Positions 46,301 to 61,300 of a DNA stretch of 64,000 nucleotides are shown piece after piece. This DNA comes from Streptomyces violaceusniger Tu 4113 (GTDB lineage Bacteria > Actinomycetota > Actinomycetes > Streptomycetales > Streptomycetaceae): contig NC_015957.1 in assembly GCF_000147815.2 (NCBI RefSeq), positions 6,076,001 through 6,140,000 on the forward strand, in the 5' to 3' direction. The position numbers and the translations under genes are program-made. The notes under the pieces are model-generated. The model searched no databases. It was not told the origin of the DNA and was given only the letters and a program-made list of their open reading frames with translations. The stretch's first letter is position 1; each line of letters starts with the position of its first letter.

Positions 46301-49300
46301 CTCGTCCCCGGACACCACGACCGACGACGGTCCGTTCACGGCCGCAAGGGCGACCCGGTCGGTCAGGAACGGCCGTGCCTGGTCCTCCGGTACGGCCAGG
46401 GCCACCATCGCGCCGCCCGGGGGCAGCGCGCCCATGAGGCGGCCCCGGGCCGCGACCACCTTGGCGGCGTCCTCCAGCGACCAGAGGCCGGCCACATACG
46501 CTGCGGCCAGCTCTCCGACGGAGTGGCCCAGCAGATAGTCCGGGCGCACACCCCAGGAGGACACCAACCGGAACAACGCCACCTCGAGGGCGAACAGGCC
46601 CGCCTGCGCATACGCGGTGGCGTCCAGCGCGCCGGTGGCGTCGGACACCACCTCGTCGAGCGGACGGTCCAGATACGGGTCGAGCGCGGCGCAGACCTCG
46701 TCCCACGCCACCGCGAACACCGGGAACGTCTCGTACAACTCCCGTCCCATACGGGGGCGTTGCGCACCCTGGCCCGCGAAGAGCAGGGCCACCCGGCCGG
46801 GGCCCGCGGTGCCCAGGACCACGCCCGGCGTGGGCTCGCCGGCCGCCAGCGCGGCCAGTCCGTCCAGCAGCTCCGCCCGGTCCGCGCCGACCACCGCGGC
46901 GCGGTGCGAGAGCGCCGAACGGGTGGTGGCCAGCGACCAGCCCACGTCCACCGGGTCGGGTCCGGGGTGCGCGGCCAGGAAGGACCGCAACCGGGCGGCC
47001 TGCGCCCGCAGTCCGTGCTCGCCCCGGCCGGACAGCACCCATGGCAGCACCGCCGGGGCGGGCTCGGGTGCCGGGGCGGGCTCGGGTGCCGGGGCGGGCT
47101 CGGGTGCCGGCTCCGGATCGGCCCCCGGCTCCGCGGGGGGCTGTTCGAGGATCACATGGGCGTTGGTCCCGCTCACCCCGAAAGAGGACACCCCGGCCCG
47201 GCGGACGCGGGAGACCGACGGCCACTCCACGGGCTCGGTCAGCAGCTCCACCGCACCGGCCGACCAGTCCACATGGGTCGACGGCTGGTCCAGGTGGAGG
47301 GTCCGGGGCAGCATCTCGTGCCCCATCGCCAGCACCATCTTGATCACACCGGCCACCCCAGCGGCCGACTGGGTGTGCCCGATGTTCGACTTGATGGAAC
47401 CCAGCAGCAGCGGGCGTTCGCGCTTCTGCCCGTAGGTGGCCAGCAGCGCCTGTGCCTCGATCGGGTCGCCCAGACTGGTGCCGGTGCCGTGTGCCTCCAC
47501 CGCGTCCACGTCCGAGGTGGCCAGCCCGGCGCCGGCCAGCGCGGCCCGGATCACCCGCTGCTGCGAGGGTCCGTTCGGCGCGGTCAGGCCGTTCGAGGCG
47601 CCGTCCTGATTGACGGCGGAGCCCCGTACGACCGCGAGGACCCGATGGCCGTTGCGGCGGGCGTCGGACAGCCGTTCCAGCAGCAGCAGGCCGACGCCTT
47701 CGCCCCAGCCGGTGCCGTCCGCCGCGTCGGCGAACGCCTTGCAGCGGCCGTCGGCGGCCAGTCCGCGCTGCCGGGAGAACTCCACGAAGATGCCCGGGTT
47801 CGCCATCACCGTCACCCCGCCGGCCAGGGCGAGGGAGCACTCGCCGGACCGCAGCGCCTGCGCCGCCAGGTGCAACGCCACCAGCGACGACGAGCAGGCG
47901 GTGTCCACGGTGACCGCCGGCCCTTCCAGACCGAAGGTGTACGAGAGCCGGCCGGAGACCACGCTGCCGGCGCCACCGGTCAGGAAATAGCCCTCGGACC
48001 CCTCGGCCGCCTGGCCGGCTCCCGTTCCGTAGCCCTGCGATGCGGCGCCGACGAACACCCCGGTCTGGCTTCCCTTCAGCGACGCCGCCGGGATACCGGC
48101 CCGCTCCACCGCCTCCCAGGCCACCTCCAGCAGCAGCCGCTGCTGCGGATCCATCGCCAGCGCCTCACGCGGCGAGATCCCGAAGAACCCGGCGTCGAAC
48201 TCCCCCGCGTCGTAGACAAAGCCACCGGCGCGGACGTACGAGGTTCCCGTGCTGTCCGGATCGGCGCTGTACAGGCCGTCCAGGTCCCAGCCGCGGTCGT
48301 CGGGCAGATCCGAGACCGCGTCACGCCCGGTGTCCAGCAGTTCCCACAGCTCCTCGGGCGAGGTCACCCCGCCCGGATAGCGGCAGGCCATCCCGACGAT
48401 CACGACCGGGTCGTGGCCGGTGGCCGCCGGGGCGGCGGGCGGCGGCACGGCCTCGTCGACGGTGCCGTCCAGTTCCCGGAGGAGACGACCGGCCAGGACC
48501 GCCGGTGTCGGGTAGTCGAAGATCGCGGTGGCCGGCAGTCCGACCCCGGTGGCGGTGCGCAGCCGGTTGCGCAACTCGACGGCCGTGAGCGAGTCGAATC
48601 CGGTCTCCGCGAAGGTACGCGCCGTGTCGACATCGGCGGGGGTGCCGTGTCCCAGCACGGTCGCCACATGCGTACGGACCAGGTCGAGCACATGCTGTTC
48701 GCGCTCGACCACCGGCATCGCGGTCATCCGGTCGCGCAGTGACGACGCGTCTTCGCCCGAGCCCGCGCCGGTCGCGCGGCGGATCGGCGCGCGGACCAGA
48801 CCGTGGAAGAGCGCGGGCAGCGCACCGGCATCGGCCTGCGCTCGCAGTGCCGCGGCGTCCAGCGGTGTCGCCAGCACGACCGCCTCGGTGGCCGCCCTGG
48901 CGCTGTCCAGGAGGCGGAGCCCCTGATCGGTGGCGAGGGGAGTGGCACCGGCCCTCGCCATCCGGGCGAGATCCCGGTCCGACAGGTGGCCGGTCATCCC
49001 ACTGCGTTCGGCCCACAGTCCCCATGCCACGGAGACACCCGGCAGCCCGGCGGCGCGGCGATGCGCCATCAGCGCGTCCAGCCAGGCATTCGCCGCCGCG
49101 TAGGCGCCCTGTCCCGGGCTGCCCAGAACACCCGCGGCCGAGGAGAACACCACGAATTCCGCCAGCTCACGACCGGCCGTCAGCTCGTGCAGATGCCATG
49201 CGGCGTCCACCTTCGGCCGCAGGACCTCGCGCACCCGCTCCGCGGTGAGCGACTCCACCACCCCGTCGTCGAGCACGCCCGCGGTGTGCACCACCATCCG

Positions 49301-52300
49301 CAGACCGGGCATGGTGTCCAGCAGCCGGGCCAGCTCGTCCCGATCGGCCACATCACAGGCCACCACCCGCACCTGGGCACCCGATTCCCGCAGGGCGGCG
49401 GCGAGTTCGGCCGCGCCCGGGGCGTCCGGCCCCCGCCGTCCGGCCAGGACGACGTCCCGTACCCCGTGCCGTTCGACCAGGTGACGGGCGACCAACCCGC
49501 CCAGGGTGCCGGTGCCGCCGGTGATGAGCACGGTGTCCCGCTCCCGCAGCGGCTGCGGAACGGAGAGCACCAGCTTGCCGATGTGGCGCGCCTGCGAGAG
49601 GAAACGCAGCGCGTCGCCCGCCCGCCGGACGTCCCAGAACCGGGTCGGCAGCGGAGTGAAGACCCCCTGCTCGAAGAGCGACACCAGCAACTGGAGCAGT
49701 TCCCCGATCCGGTCGGGGCCCGCGTCCATGAGATCGAACGCCTGGTAGCGCACCCCGTGCTCGGCGGCGACGCGCTCACCGTCGCGGATGTCGGTCTTGC
49801 CCATCTCCAGGAAACGGCCACCGTCGGCGAGCAGACCGAGCGACGCGTCCACGTACTCGCCCGCGAGCGAGTTCAGCACCACGTCCACCCGGTCGAAGCG
49901 CTCGGCGAACTCCAGAGTACGAGAGGAGGCGATCCGGTCGTCGGCCACTCCGCCGGCGCGCAGCGTGTCCCACTTCCCCGGGCTCGCGGTGGCGTACACC
50001 TCAGCGCCGAGCCAGCGGGCCACCTGCGTCGCGGCCATGCCCACCCCGCCCGCGGCCGAGTGCACCAGCACCGATTCACCGGACCGGAGACCGGCCAGGT
50101 CCATCAAGCCGTACAGGGCGGTCAGGAACACCACCGGCGTCGCCGCCGCGTCGGCGAACGACCAGCCTTCCGGCAGCCGCGCCAGCAAACGGTGATCGGT
50201 CAGCGCCACGGGGCCGAACGCGCCGGAGAACAGGCCCATCACCCGGTCACCGGGGGTCAGGCCGGACACGCCGGGACCGATGTCGAGCACCACCCCGGCG
50301 CCCTCGCTGCCGATGACGTCCTGGCCGGGGATCATGCCGAGGGCGACCACGACGTCCCGGAAGTTCACCCCGGCCGCGTGCATCGCCACCCGCACCTGTC
50401 CGGCGCCGAGGACATCGGCGGCTTCCGGACAGGGGACGGCGGCCAGATTCTCCAGCGTGCCCTGGCTGGTGACGTCCATCCGCCACGGCGTCCCGTCCCC
50501 GTCGGCCGGGATGGTGGCCGGCGGGGTGAGCGGAGCCAGCCGAGGCGTCAGGACACGGCCACGGCGCAGCGCGAGATGCGGATGGCCGGCTGCCACCGCG
50601 GCGGCCAGCACCGTACCGGAATCCTGGTGGCCGTCGTGGTCGACGAGGACGAAGCGGTCCGGATGCTCGGCCTGCGCGCTGCGCAGCAGGCCCCAGACCG
50701 CCGCCGCGCCGAGGTCTTCGACGTTCTCGCCGGGAGCGGTCGACACCGCGCCACGTGTCAGCACGGCCAGCCGCGACCGGGCGCAGCGCTCGTCGGCGAG
50801 CCACCGCCGTATCGCCGTCAGCGCCCGGGCGACGACGGTGGACACCGCGTCACCGGCCGACTCGCAGCGCAGCACCACGACGTCGGGTACGGGGGTGTCC
50901 GGTCCCAGGTCGTCTCCCAGGGCGCATCCCAGGGCGTCGAACTCCACCGGCGCCTCGGCGGCCATGGTGGTCGGCAGCGGCGTCTCGCCCCAGTCCACGC
51001 GGTACAGCGCGTCCTGGTCCATGCCCCGGGGGTCCGCGATCTGACGACCGGACAGCGGACGCAGCGCCAGCGACGCCACGGACAGCACCGGCGCGCCCGC
51101 CGGATCGGCCACCTCCAGCGACACCGCGTCCGGACCGGCCGGGGACACCACCACGCGGATGGCGGAGGCGCCGACCGCGTGCAACGCCACTTTGCTCCAG
51201 GAGAACGGCAGATACGCCTGGCCGGGTTCGGTGAGGAAACGGCCGAGCCCCACTCCGTGCAGGGCGGCGTCGAGCAGGGCCGGATGCGCACCGCACCGGG
51301 CCGCCACGTCCTGTGCCGTCGGCTCCAGCGTCACCTCGGCGTATATCTCGTCGTCACGTGTCCACGCGGCACGCAGCCCTTGGAAAGCGGGGCCGTATCC
51401 GTGGCCGCGCTCCGCCATCGCCTGGTACATCCCCGAGACGTCGACGGACCGCGCGCCCTCGGGCGGCCACACCTCCAGGGACCGGAACGGCGCGGTGGCG
51501 CCCGGGGCGTCCGTGCCGCCGAGGGTCCCCGAAGCGTGCAGCAGCCACTCCCCGGCGCGGCACGAGTGCACCGTGACCGGCCTGCGGCCCGACTCGTCCG
51601 CGGCGGAGACGGCCACCTGCACCTGGACGCCGCCCTGATCCGGCACCACCAGCGGGGCCTGGAGGGTGAGCTCCTCCACCACCGGATGGCCGAAGTGCTG
51701 ACCGGCCTGCAGCGCGAGCTCGACGAAGCCCGTGCCGGGGAAGACCACCGTGCCCCGCACCCTGTGGTCCGCCAGCCAGGGCTGTCCGGCCAGGGAGAGC
51801 AGTCCGGTCAGCACACCGCCCTCGGTCCCGGGCAGCGGCAGCACCGCGCCCAGCAGGGGGTGCTCGATATCGCCGAGCCCCAGACCCGACGCCTGGGTCA
51901 CCGGCCGCACGGGTTCGAGCCAGAAGCGTTCCCGCTGGAAGGCGTAGGTGGGGAGGTCGACCGTCCGGGCGCCTGCGAAGAGCGGACGCCAGTCCACGTC
52001 GACGCCGCGGGTGTGGAGGTCTGCGAGGGCGGTGAGGAAACGGGCGGGACCGCCGTCGTCGCGGCGCAGCGATCCGGTCACGACGATGCCGGTGTCGACG
52101 GCGTCGGCGGTGTCCTGGATGCCGACGGTCAGCACGGGGTGCGGGCTCACCTCGACGAACGCGGTGTGGCCCTGCCCCATCAGGGTTTCGAGGGTGCTCT
52201 GGAATTCCACCGTGTGCCGAAGGTTGCGGTACCAGTAGTCGGCGTCGAGTGCGCGGGGGTCGGTGAGCCGTCCGGTCACCGTCGAGTGGAACGCGATCTG

Positions 52301-55300
52301 CCCGGCGCCCGGCCGGACCGGCGCCAGCGCCTCCGCCAGCTCCTCCCGGATCTCCTCCACCTGTGGGGAGTGCGAGGCGTAGTCCACCGGGATCCGCTTG
52401 GCCTCAGGGAACTCCGCGAGCACCGCGTCCAGCACCTCGACCGCACCGGACACCACGGTGGACGCCGGACCGTTCACCGCCGCGACCGACAGCCCGGGGC
52501 GGTCGCGGAGCCGGTCGGCGGGCACGGGGACCGACACCATCCCGCCCTGGCCCGACAGGGCCAGCAGCGCCTTGCTCCGCAAGGCCACCACCCGCGCTCC
52601 GTCTGCCAAGGTCAGGCCGCCCGCCACACACGCCGCCGCGATCTCACCTTGTGAGTGACCCACCACCGCCGACGGCACCACACCGTACGAACGCCACAGC
52701 TCGGCCAACGACACCATCACCGCCCACAACACCGGCTGCACCACATCGACACGGCCCAGTGCTCGTTCATCCGCCAGCACATCGAACAGCGACCAGTCGG
52801 CGAACGGGGCCAGCGCATCGGCACATTCACGCATCCGCCCCGCGAACACCGGCGAGGACTCCATCAGTTCCAACGCCATGCCGACCCACTGCGACCCCTG
52901 ACCCGGGAAGACGAACACCACCTCGCGCCCGGGCTGGGCGGCGCCGCCGGTCTCGATGGCGTCCAGCCCCCGTCGTAGCTCCGCGAGGTCCGTACCCACC
53001 ACCACGGCACGGTGCAACTGAAGCGAACGGCCGGCCACCAGCGTCCATCCGACATCGGCGGGATCCAGCTCCGGATGGGCATCGATGAAGGACGTGAGGC
53101 GCTCGACCTGGCCCCTCAGCCCGGCTTCGCCGGCACCTGACAGCACCCACGGCAGGGGCAGCGCCGTCCGGTGCTGGTCGGACAGCCGCTCGGGGGCCGA
53201 CTCCGGCGACGACCCGGACGCCGACTCCGGCAACGGCCCGGGCACCGGCTCCGGCCCGTCCACCACATCCGGCCGGACCGCCACCGGCCCCTGCTCGACG
53301 ATCACATGGGCGTTGGTGCCGCTGACCCCGAACGAGGACACGCCCGCCCGGCGCGGAGCGCCGCCCCGTGGCCACTCCCTCGCTTCGACGAGCAACGCGA
53401 CCTGGCCCGCCGTCCAGTCCACATGAGGCGAGGGCTCGTCGACATGCAGGGTTCGCGGCAGTACACCGTGCCGCATGGCCATGACCATCTTGATCACACC
53501 GGCCACACCGGCGGCCGCCTGCGTGTGCCCGATGTTCGACTTCACCGAGCCGAGCCACAGTGGCTGGTCCTCGGGCCGTTCCTGACCGTATGTGGCGAGC
53601 AGCGCGTGTGCCTCGATCGGGTCGCCGAGGCTGGTACCGGTACCGTGCGCCTCCACTACGTCGATGTCGGTGGCGGACAGGCGGGCGTTCGCCAGCGCTT
53701 GGCGAATCACCCGCTGCTGCGACGGACCGTTCGGCGCCGTCAGGCCGTTGGAGGCACCGTCCTGGTTGACTGCGGAACCACGCATGACTGCCAGCACCCG
53801 GTGGCCGTTCCGCTCGGCGTCGGACAGCCGCTCCACCAGGAGCATGCCGGCACCTTCGCCCCAGCCGGTGCCGTCCGCCGCCGCCGCGAACGCCTTGCAA
53901 CGGCCATCGGCCGCCAGTGCGCGCTGGCGGGAGAATTCCAGGAAGGCCGCCGGGGTGGCCATGACCGTCGCGCCACCGGCCAACGCCAAGGAGCATTCGC
54001 CGGAACGCAGGGCCTGCGCGGCGAGATGCAGTGCGACCAGCGACGACGAGCAGGCGGTGTCCACAGTGACCGCCGGGCCCTCGAGGCCGAAGGTGTACGC
54101 CAGCCGGCCCGAGGCGACGCTGGCGGCGCTGCCCGTGCCCAGATAGCCCTCCGCGCTCTGCGGGGCCCCGCTCGCCAGGGCGGCGTAGTCCTGGCCGTTG
54201 GTCCCGATGAACACGCCGGTCCGGCTGCCCTTGAGCGTGGCCGGGGACATATGGGCTCGCTCGAACGCCTCCCAGGCGACCTCCAGCAGCAGCCGCTGCT
54301 GCGGATCCATGGCGATCGCCTCACGCGGCGAGATCCCGAAGAACCCCGGGTCGAACGCGGCCGCGTCATCGAGGAAGCCGCCCGCCCGGACGTAGGAGGA
54401 GCCAGGGTGGCCGGGATCCGGGTCGTACAGCTCGGCCAGGTTCCAGCCACGGTCCGCCGGGAACTCCGACACGGCGTCGCGGCCGTCGGCCAGCAGCCCC
54501 CACAGGTCCTCCGGCGAGCTCACCCCGCCGGGGAAGCGACAGCTCATCCCGATGATGGCGATCGGTTCGTCGTCCACCGGGCGTGGCGCCACCGGGACCG
54601 GCGTCCGGTCGGCCAGGCCCAGCGCCTCCCGGCACACATGCTCGGCGAGCGCCACCGGGGTGGGGTAGTCGTAGATCACGGAAGCCGGGAAGCGTGCCCC
54701 GGTGGCCGCGGTGAGCCGGTTCCGCAGCTCGACCGCGGTGAGCGAATCGAAGCCGATTTCCTGGAAGGGCCGGGCCGGGTCGATCGCCTCGGATGCCGCG
54801 TGGCCCAGTACGGCGGCCACATGCGTGCGGACGAGGTCCAGCACGGTGGCCGTCCGTTCCCGCTCGGCCATGGCCTCCAGGCGGGTGGCGAACGCGTCGG
54901 CCGCCCCGCTGCCGGCCGACCCGGCCGGCAGAGATACGTCCCTGAGCAACTCCCTCAGCAGTGGGCTCGGCCGCGAGGCGGTGAGCCGCGCCCCGAAGGT
55001 CGCCCAGTCGATATCGGCCACCATCACCGTGGTTTCGTCAGCGGCCAGCACCAGCCCCAGGGCGGAGAGCGCCGACTGTGGATCCATGCCCTGCGACCGC
55101 GCCACTCCCGCGGCCATACCGGAATCGGCCCAGGCTCCCCAGGCCACCGATGTGGCCACCAGTCCCTCGGCCCGGCGCCGCTGGGCCAGTCCGTCCAACG
55201 CCGCGTTGGCCGCCGCATAGCTTCCCTGGCCCGGATTGCCCACGGTCCCGGCGGCCGAGGAGAACAACACGAAGGCGTCGAGGCCGGTGTCACGGGTCAA

Positions 55301-58300
55301 TTCGTGAAGATGGCGTGCGCCGTCGGCCTTGGCCCGCATCACGTCGCGGATCCGCTCCGGGGTCAGCGATTCGAGCACACCGTCGTCGAGGACACCCGCC
55401 GCATGCACCACGGTACGCAGATCCGGAATCGTCCCCAGGAGAGCGGCGAGCGCCTCGCGATCGGCGACGTCGCACGCCACCACGCGCACCCGGTCCCCCA
55501 GTTCGGCCACCAACTGCGCGACGCCGGCTGCCTCGGACCCCCGGCGGCTCGTCAGCACGATCCGCTCCAGGCCGGTATCCGCCAACCAGCGCGCCACATG
55601 ACGGCCCAGTGCCCCTGTACCGCCCGTCACCAGTGCGGTGCCCCGACCGCGCCATGCGGCCGACACCGCGGCGGTCGGTTCCGCCCTCGTCAGACGGGCG
55701 GCCCACGTCCCGGTGGCACGGATGGCGATCTGATCCTCACCGGTGTGCCCGGCGAGGATGGCGGCCAGCGCCTCCCCTGCGTGATCGTCCATGACCATCG
55801 GCAGATCGATCAGGCCGCCCCAACGATCCGGATGCTCCAGGCCGATCACGCGGCCCAGCCCCCAGACTCCGGCCTGGTCAGGATCCACCACGTCTCCGTC
55901 CGCCACGGAGACCGCGCCCCGGGTGACGCACCACAACGGCGCGTCGACCCCGGCGGCCACGAGGTTCTGCAGCAGCGACACCGTCGCCTCGACGGACAGC
56001 AGCGACACCACACCCGCGACCGCCACATCGCCCGGCTCCACCGCCGCCACGACCCGGACATCCGCTCCGGCCGACCGCAGCACGATGGCCACATCGTCGC
56101 CGTCAGTACGGTCGGTACCGTCAGCACCCGGCTCGACCACGACCAGCCAGGTCCCCGTCAGCACCTCCCCGGACGGCACACCCGTGACCGGCGTCCAGCC
56201 AAGCCGGTAACGCCAACCGTCGACCACCGACTGTTCCTGCTGTGCCCGCCGCCACGACGCCAAGGCAGGCAACGCGGCGCTCAACGGCTGTTCCTCGTCA
56301 ACGCCCAGCGCCTGCGTATCACCACGCTCGACCGCGTCCCAGAACGCCGCGTCAACGGCGCTGGTCGCGGGCTGGACCGAGGACGACTCCAGCCAGAACC
56401 GCTGCCGTTGGAAGGCATAGGTGGGGAGATCGACCCGCCGACCACCGGGGAACACCGCCGCCCAATCGACCTGGATGCCCCGGACAAACAGCCCGCCCAA
56501 AGCTTCCATGGCCGCGGTCGGCTCCGGACGATCCGGACGCAGTACGGCCAGTCCGTCGCCATCGGCCAGTGCGGTCAATGTGCCGTCGGGTCCCAGCTCC
56601 AGGAAGGAACCGACACCCAGCCCACGGAGTGTGTCGAGTCCGTCGGCGAACCGGACGGTCTCCCGCACATGACGCACCCAGTACTCCGGCGAGCACAACT
56701 CCTCACCCGCCACCACACCCGACACATTCGACACCACTGGCAAGCTCGGGGCCCGGAACTCCACCCCTCGCAGCACCTCACCAAACTCCGCCAGCATCCC
56801 GTCCATACGCGACGAATGAAACGCATGACTCACCCGCAACCACCGCGTCCGCACCCCCCGACCAGCCAACACACCCGCGATCTCAGCGACCTCATCCTTA
56901 TCCCCCGAGATCACCACCGACTCAGGACCATTCACCGCCGCAACAGCCACACCCCCGGTCAACAGCGGCCGCACCTCATCCTCCGACACCGCCACCGAAA
57001 CCATCGCCCCACCCGACGGCAACGCCTGCATCAAACGACCCCGAGCAGCCACCACCCGCGCCGCATCCTCCAACGACCACACACCCGCCACACACGCCGC
57101 AGCCAACTCACCAATCGAATGACCCAGCAGGTAATCCGGCTTCACACCCCACGAGATGATCAGCCGATACAGCGACACCTCAAGCGCAAACAAACCCGCC
57201 TGCGTATACGCCGTCTCCCCGATCAACCCCGCGTCATCACCCCACACCACCTCACCCAAAGGCCGCTCCAAATACCGGTCCAGCTCCCCACACACCTCAT
57301 CCCACACCCCCGCGAACACCGGATACGCCTCATACAACCCACGCCCCATCCCCAACCGCTGCGACCCCTGACCCGCAAACACCACACCCAACCCACCACC
57401 AACCGGAACCCCCACAACCACCGAACCCAACCCACCCAACAACTCATCACGACCCGCACCCACCACCACCGCACGATGCGACAACGCAGAACGAGCAGCC
57501 ACCAACGACCACCCCACATCCACCAGATCCCATTCGGGGTTGTCCGCCACAGCCCCGCGCAACCGCTTCACCTGCGCGTACACCGCGGCCTCGCTCTGAC
57601 CGGACACCACCCACGGCACGGCGGGCAGCCCCACGCGCTCGTCCTCAGCCTCCACCACCCTGGGCGCCTGCTCGACAATCACATGGGCATTCGTCCCGCT
57701 CACCCCGAACGCCGACACACCCACCCGACGCGGCCGATCCACATCCGGCCACACCACCTGCTCAGTCAGCAACTCCACCCCACCAACCGACCAATCCACA
57801 TGCGGCGACGGCTCATCCACATGCAACGTCCGCGGCAACACCCCAGACCGCAGCGCCATCACCATCTTGATCACACCGGCCACACCCGCCGCCGCCTGCG
57901 TATGACCGATATTCGACTTCACCGAACCCAACCACAACGGCCGACCCGGATCCCGATCCTGACCGTAGGCGGCCAACAGGGCCTGCGCCTCGATCGGATC
58001 ACCCAGCGTCGTCCCCGTACCATGCGCCTCCACCGCATCAACATCCCGAGCAGCAAGCCCGGCGCTCGCCAGCGCCTGCCGGATCACCCGCTGCTGCGAC
58101 GGACCATTCGGCGCCGTCAACCCATTCGACGCACCATCCTGATTCACCGCGGAACCGGACACCATGGCCAGCACCGGGTGGCCGTTCCGCTCGGCGTCCG
58201 ACAGCCGCTCGACCAGCACCATGCCGACGCCCTCGGACCAGCCCGTCCCATCCGCACCGGCGGCGAAGGACTTGCAGCGGCCATCGGCGGCCAGCCCGCG

Positions 58301-61300
58301 CTGACGCGAGAATTCCACAAAGGTGGCGGGCGTCGCCATCACCGTCACCCCGCCTGCCAGGGCGAGGGAGCACTCGCCCGACCGCAGCGCCCGCACCGCC
58401 CAGTGCAACGCCACCAGCGAGGAAGAACACGCCGTGTCCACCGTGACCGCTGGGCCCTCCAACCCGAACGTGTAAGCCACCCGACCGGACACCACACTGC
58501 TCGCGTTGCCGGTCAGCCGATATCCCTCGGAGCCTTCCGGGGCCTGGCCGTCTCCGCCGCCATAGCCCTGCGCGGACGCGCCCACGAAGACACCGGTCTG
58601 GCTGCCCTTGAGTGTCGACGCCGGGATTCCGGCCCGTTCGAATGCCTCCCACGACGCTTCCAGCAGCAGCCGCTGCTGCGGATCCATCGCCAGCGCCTCA
58701 CGCGGGGAGATACCGAAGAACCCGGCGTCGAACTCCGCCGCGTCATGGAGGAAGCCACCCGAGCGGACGTACGACCGGCCCGAGCGAGTGGCATCGGCGT
58801 CGTACACACCGGCCAGATCCCAGCCACGGTCGGAGGGGAAGGGCGATACGGCGTCTTCGCCGGCGCTGACCAGCCGCCACAGTGCCTCCGGAGAGTCCAC
58901 ACCACCCGGGAAGCGGCAGCTCATCCCGACGATCACGATCGGATCGTCGTCCACGGCACTCGGCGTGTGCGGTATCTGTATCTCTTCGGCCAGCCCGAGC
59001 GCCTCGCCGCACACATGCTCGGCGAGCGCCCCCGGAGTCGGGTAGTCGAAGATCACGGAAGCCGGGAACCGCAGTTGGGTAGCCGTACTGAGCCGGTCCC
59101 GCAGTTCCACGGCAGTCAGAGAGTCGAAGCCCAGCTCCTGGAACGTCCGGTCGAGGTCGATCGCGGTCGGGTGCGGGTGGCCCAACACCTTGGCGGCATG
59201 CGTCCGTACGAGCTCCGCGACCGCACGATGCCGCTCCTGCCGCGACAACCCGCTGAGCGTGGCGGCGAATTCACCAGCCGTCGACGCGATCGGCTCGGAC
59301 GTGTCGGCTATCAGCTCGCTCAGCAGTGGACTCGGACGCAGGGCCGTGAACCTCGCCCCGAACCGCTCCCAGTCCACATCCGCCACCACGATGGCCGTCT
59401 CGTCATCACACAACGCCCGCCGCAACGCCACCACCGCCGCCCCCGGCGCCATCCCCGACACACCACGCTCAACCAGAAACTCCTCACCCCCAACAGCCAT
59501 ACCACCCCCATCCCACATACCCCACGCCACCGAAGTCGCCACCAACCCAACACCACGACGCCGCCACGCCAACCCATCCAAAAACGCATTCGCCGCCGCA
59601 TACGCCCCCTGCCGACCACTTCCCCACACCCCCGCAACCGACGAGAACAGAACAAAGGCATCCAGATCGGCGTCCGTCAGTAGTGCGTCCAGGTGCGCCG
59701 CTCCGGCAACCTTCGATCGCACGCTCTCCTCGAACTCATCGGATGTCAGGCTGTCCAGCGCACCCCAACTCGGCACCCCCGCGGCGTGCACGACGACCCG
59801 GAGATCGGGAATGCCGGCCAGCAGCGCCGCGACCGCGTCCCGATCGGCGACATCACACGCGGCCACAGCCACCTGGGCCCCGAGCTCCTCCAGCTCGGTC
59901 ACCAACTCGGTCGCACCGGGGGCCTCGATCCCCCGGCGGCTCGTCAGCACGATGCGTTCCACACCGGTCCCGGCCAGCCAACGCGCCACATGACCGCCCA
60001 GCGCACCCGTACCCCCGGTGATCAAAGCGGCTCCCCGGCCATGCCACCCGGCGGACGTGTCCGCGGCCGGTGTCACCCGGGACAGCCGGGCACCCCACGC
60101 CTCAGCGGCACGGATTGCCACCTGATCCTCCCCGGTGTGCCCGGCGAGAACCCCGGCCAGCAAGGAGCCCGTACGCGCATCCACCTCCGTGGGCAGGTCG
60201 ATCAGCCCGCCCCAACGATCCGGATGCTCCAAACCGATCACGCGGCCCAGCCCCCAGACCGCCGACGCGTACGGATCCAGCACGTCCCTGTCCGCCACGG
60301 AGACCGCCCCCCGGGTGACACACCACAACGGTGCGTCGACCCCGGCGGCCAGGAGGTCCTGCAGCAGCGACACCGTCGCCTCGACCGACAGCAGCGACAC
60401 CACACCCGCGACCGCCACATCGCCCGGCTCCACCGCCGCCACGACCCGGACAACCGCCCCGGCCGACCGCAGCGCGACGGCCACATCGCCACCGTCAGCA
60501 CCCGGCTCCACCACGACCAGCCAGGTCCCTGTCAGCACCTCCCCGGACGGCACACCCGTGACCGGCACCCAGCCGAGCCGGTAACGCCAACCGTCGACCA
60601 CCGACTCTTCCCGGCGCGCCCGCCGCCAGGACGCCAAGGCAGGCAACGCGGCACTCAACGGCTGGTCAGCATCGACCCCCAGAATCTCCGCATCACCGCG
60701 CTCGACGGCGTCCCAGAACGCCGCGTCAACGGCGCTGGACGCGGGCTCAACCGCCGACGGCTCCAGCCAGAACCGCTCACGCTGGAACGCATACGTCGGC
60801 AAATCAACACGCCGAGCACCCGGAAACACCGCCGCCCAATCCACCTCCACACCCCGGACAAACAGCCCACCCAAAGCGGCCATCACGGTAAGGGGCTCCG
60901 GACGATCCGGACGCAGTACGGCCAGTCCGTCACCATCGACCAGAGCAGTCAACGTGCCGTCAGGTCCCAGCTCCAGGAAGGAACCGACACCCAGCCCACG
61001 AAGCGTCTCCAGCCCATCGGCGAACCGGACGGTCTCCCGCACATGGCGCACCCAGTACTCCGGGGAGCACAATTCCTCACCCGCCACCACACCCGACACA
61101 TTCGACACCACCGGCACACTCGGGGTCCGGAACTCCACCCCTCGTAGCACCTCACCAAACTCCGCCAGCATCCCGTCCATACGCGACGAATGAAACGCAT
61201 AACTCACCCGCAACCACCGCGTCCGCACCCCCCGACCGAGGAACACCTCCTCGACGGCACGAACGGCCTCCTCATCACCGGACAACACCACCGACTCGGG

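Noticed and set aside
53171..59683. 2,170-residue ORF on the + strand across the PKS
   Set aside because: It is antisense to well-conserved KS, AT and KR domains; its His/Arg/Pro-rich translation has no domain and arises from GC-skewed codons on the other strand.
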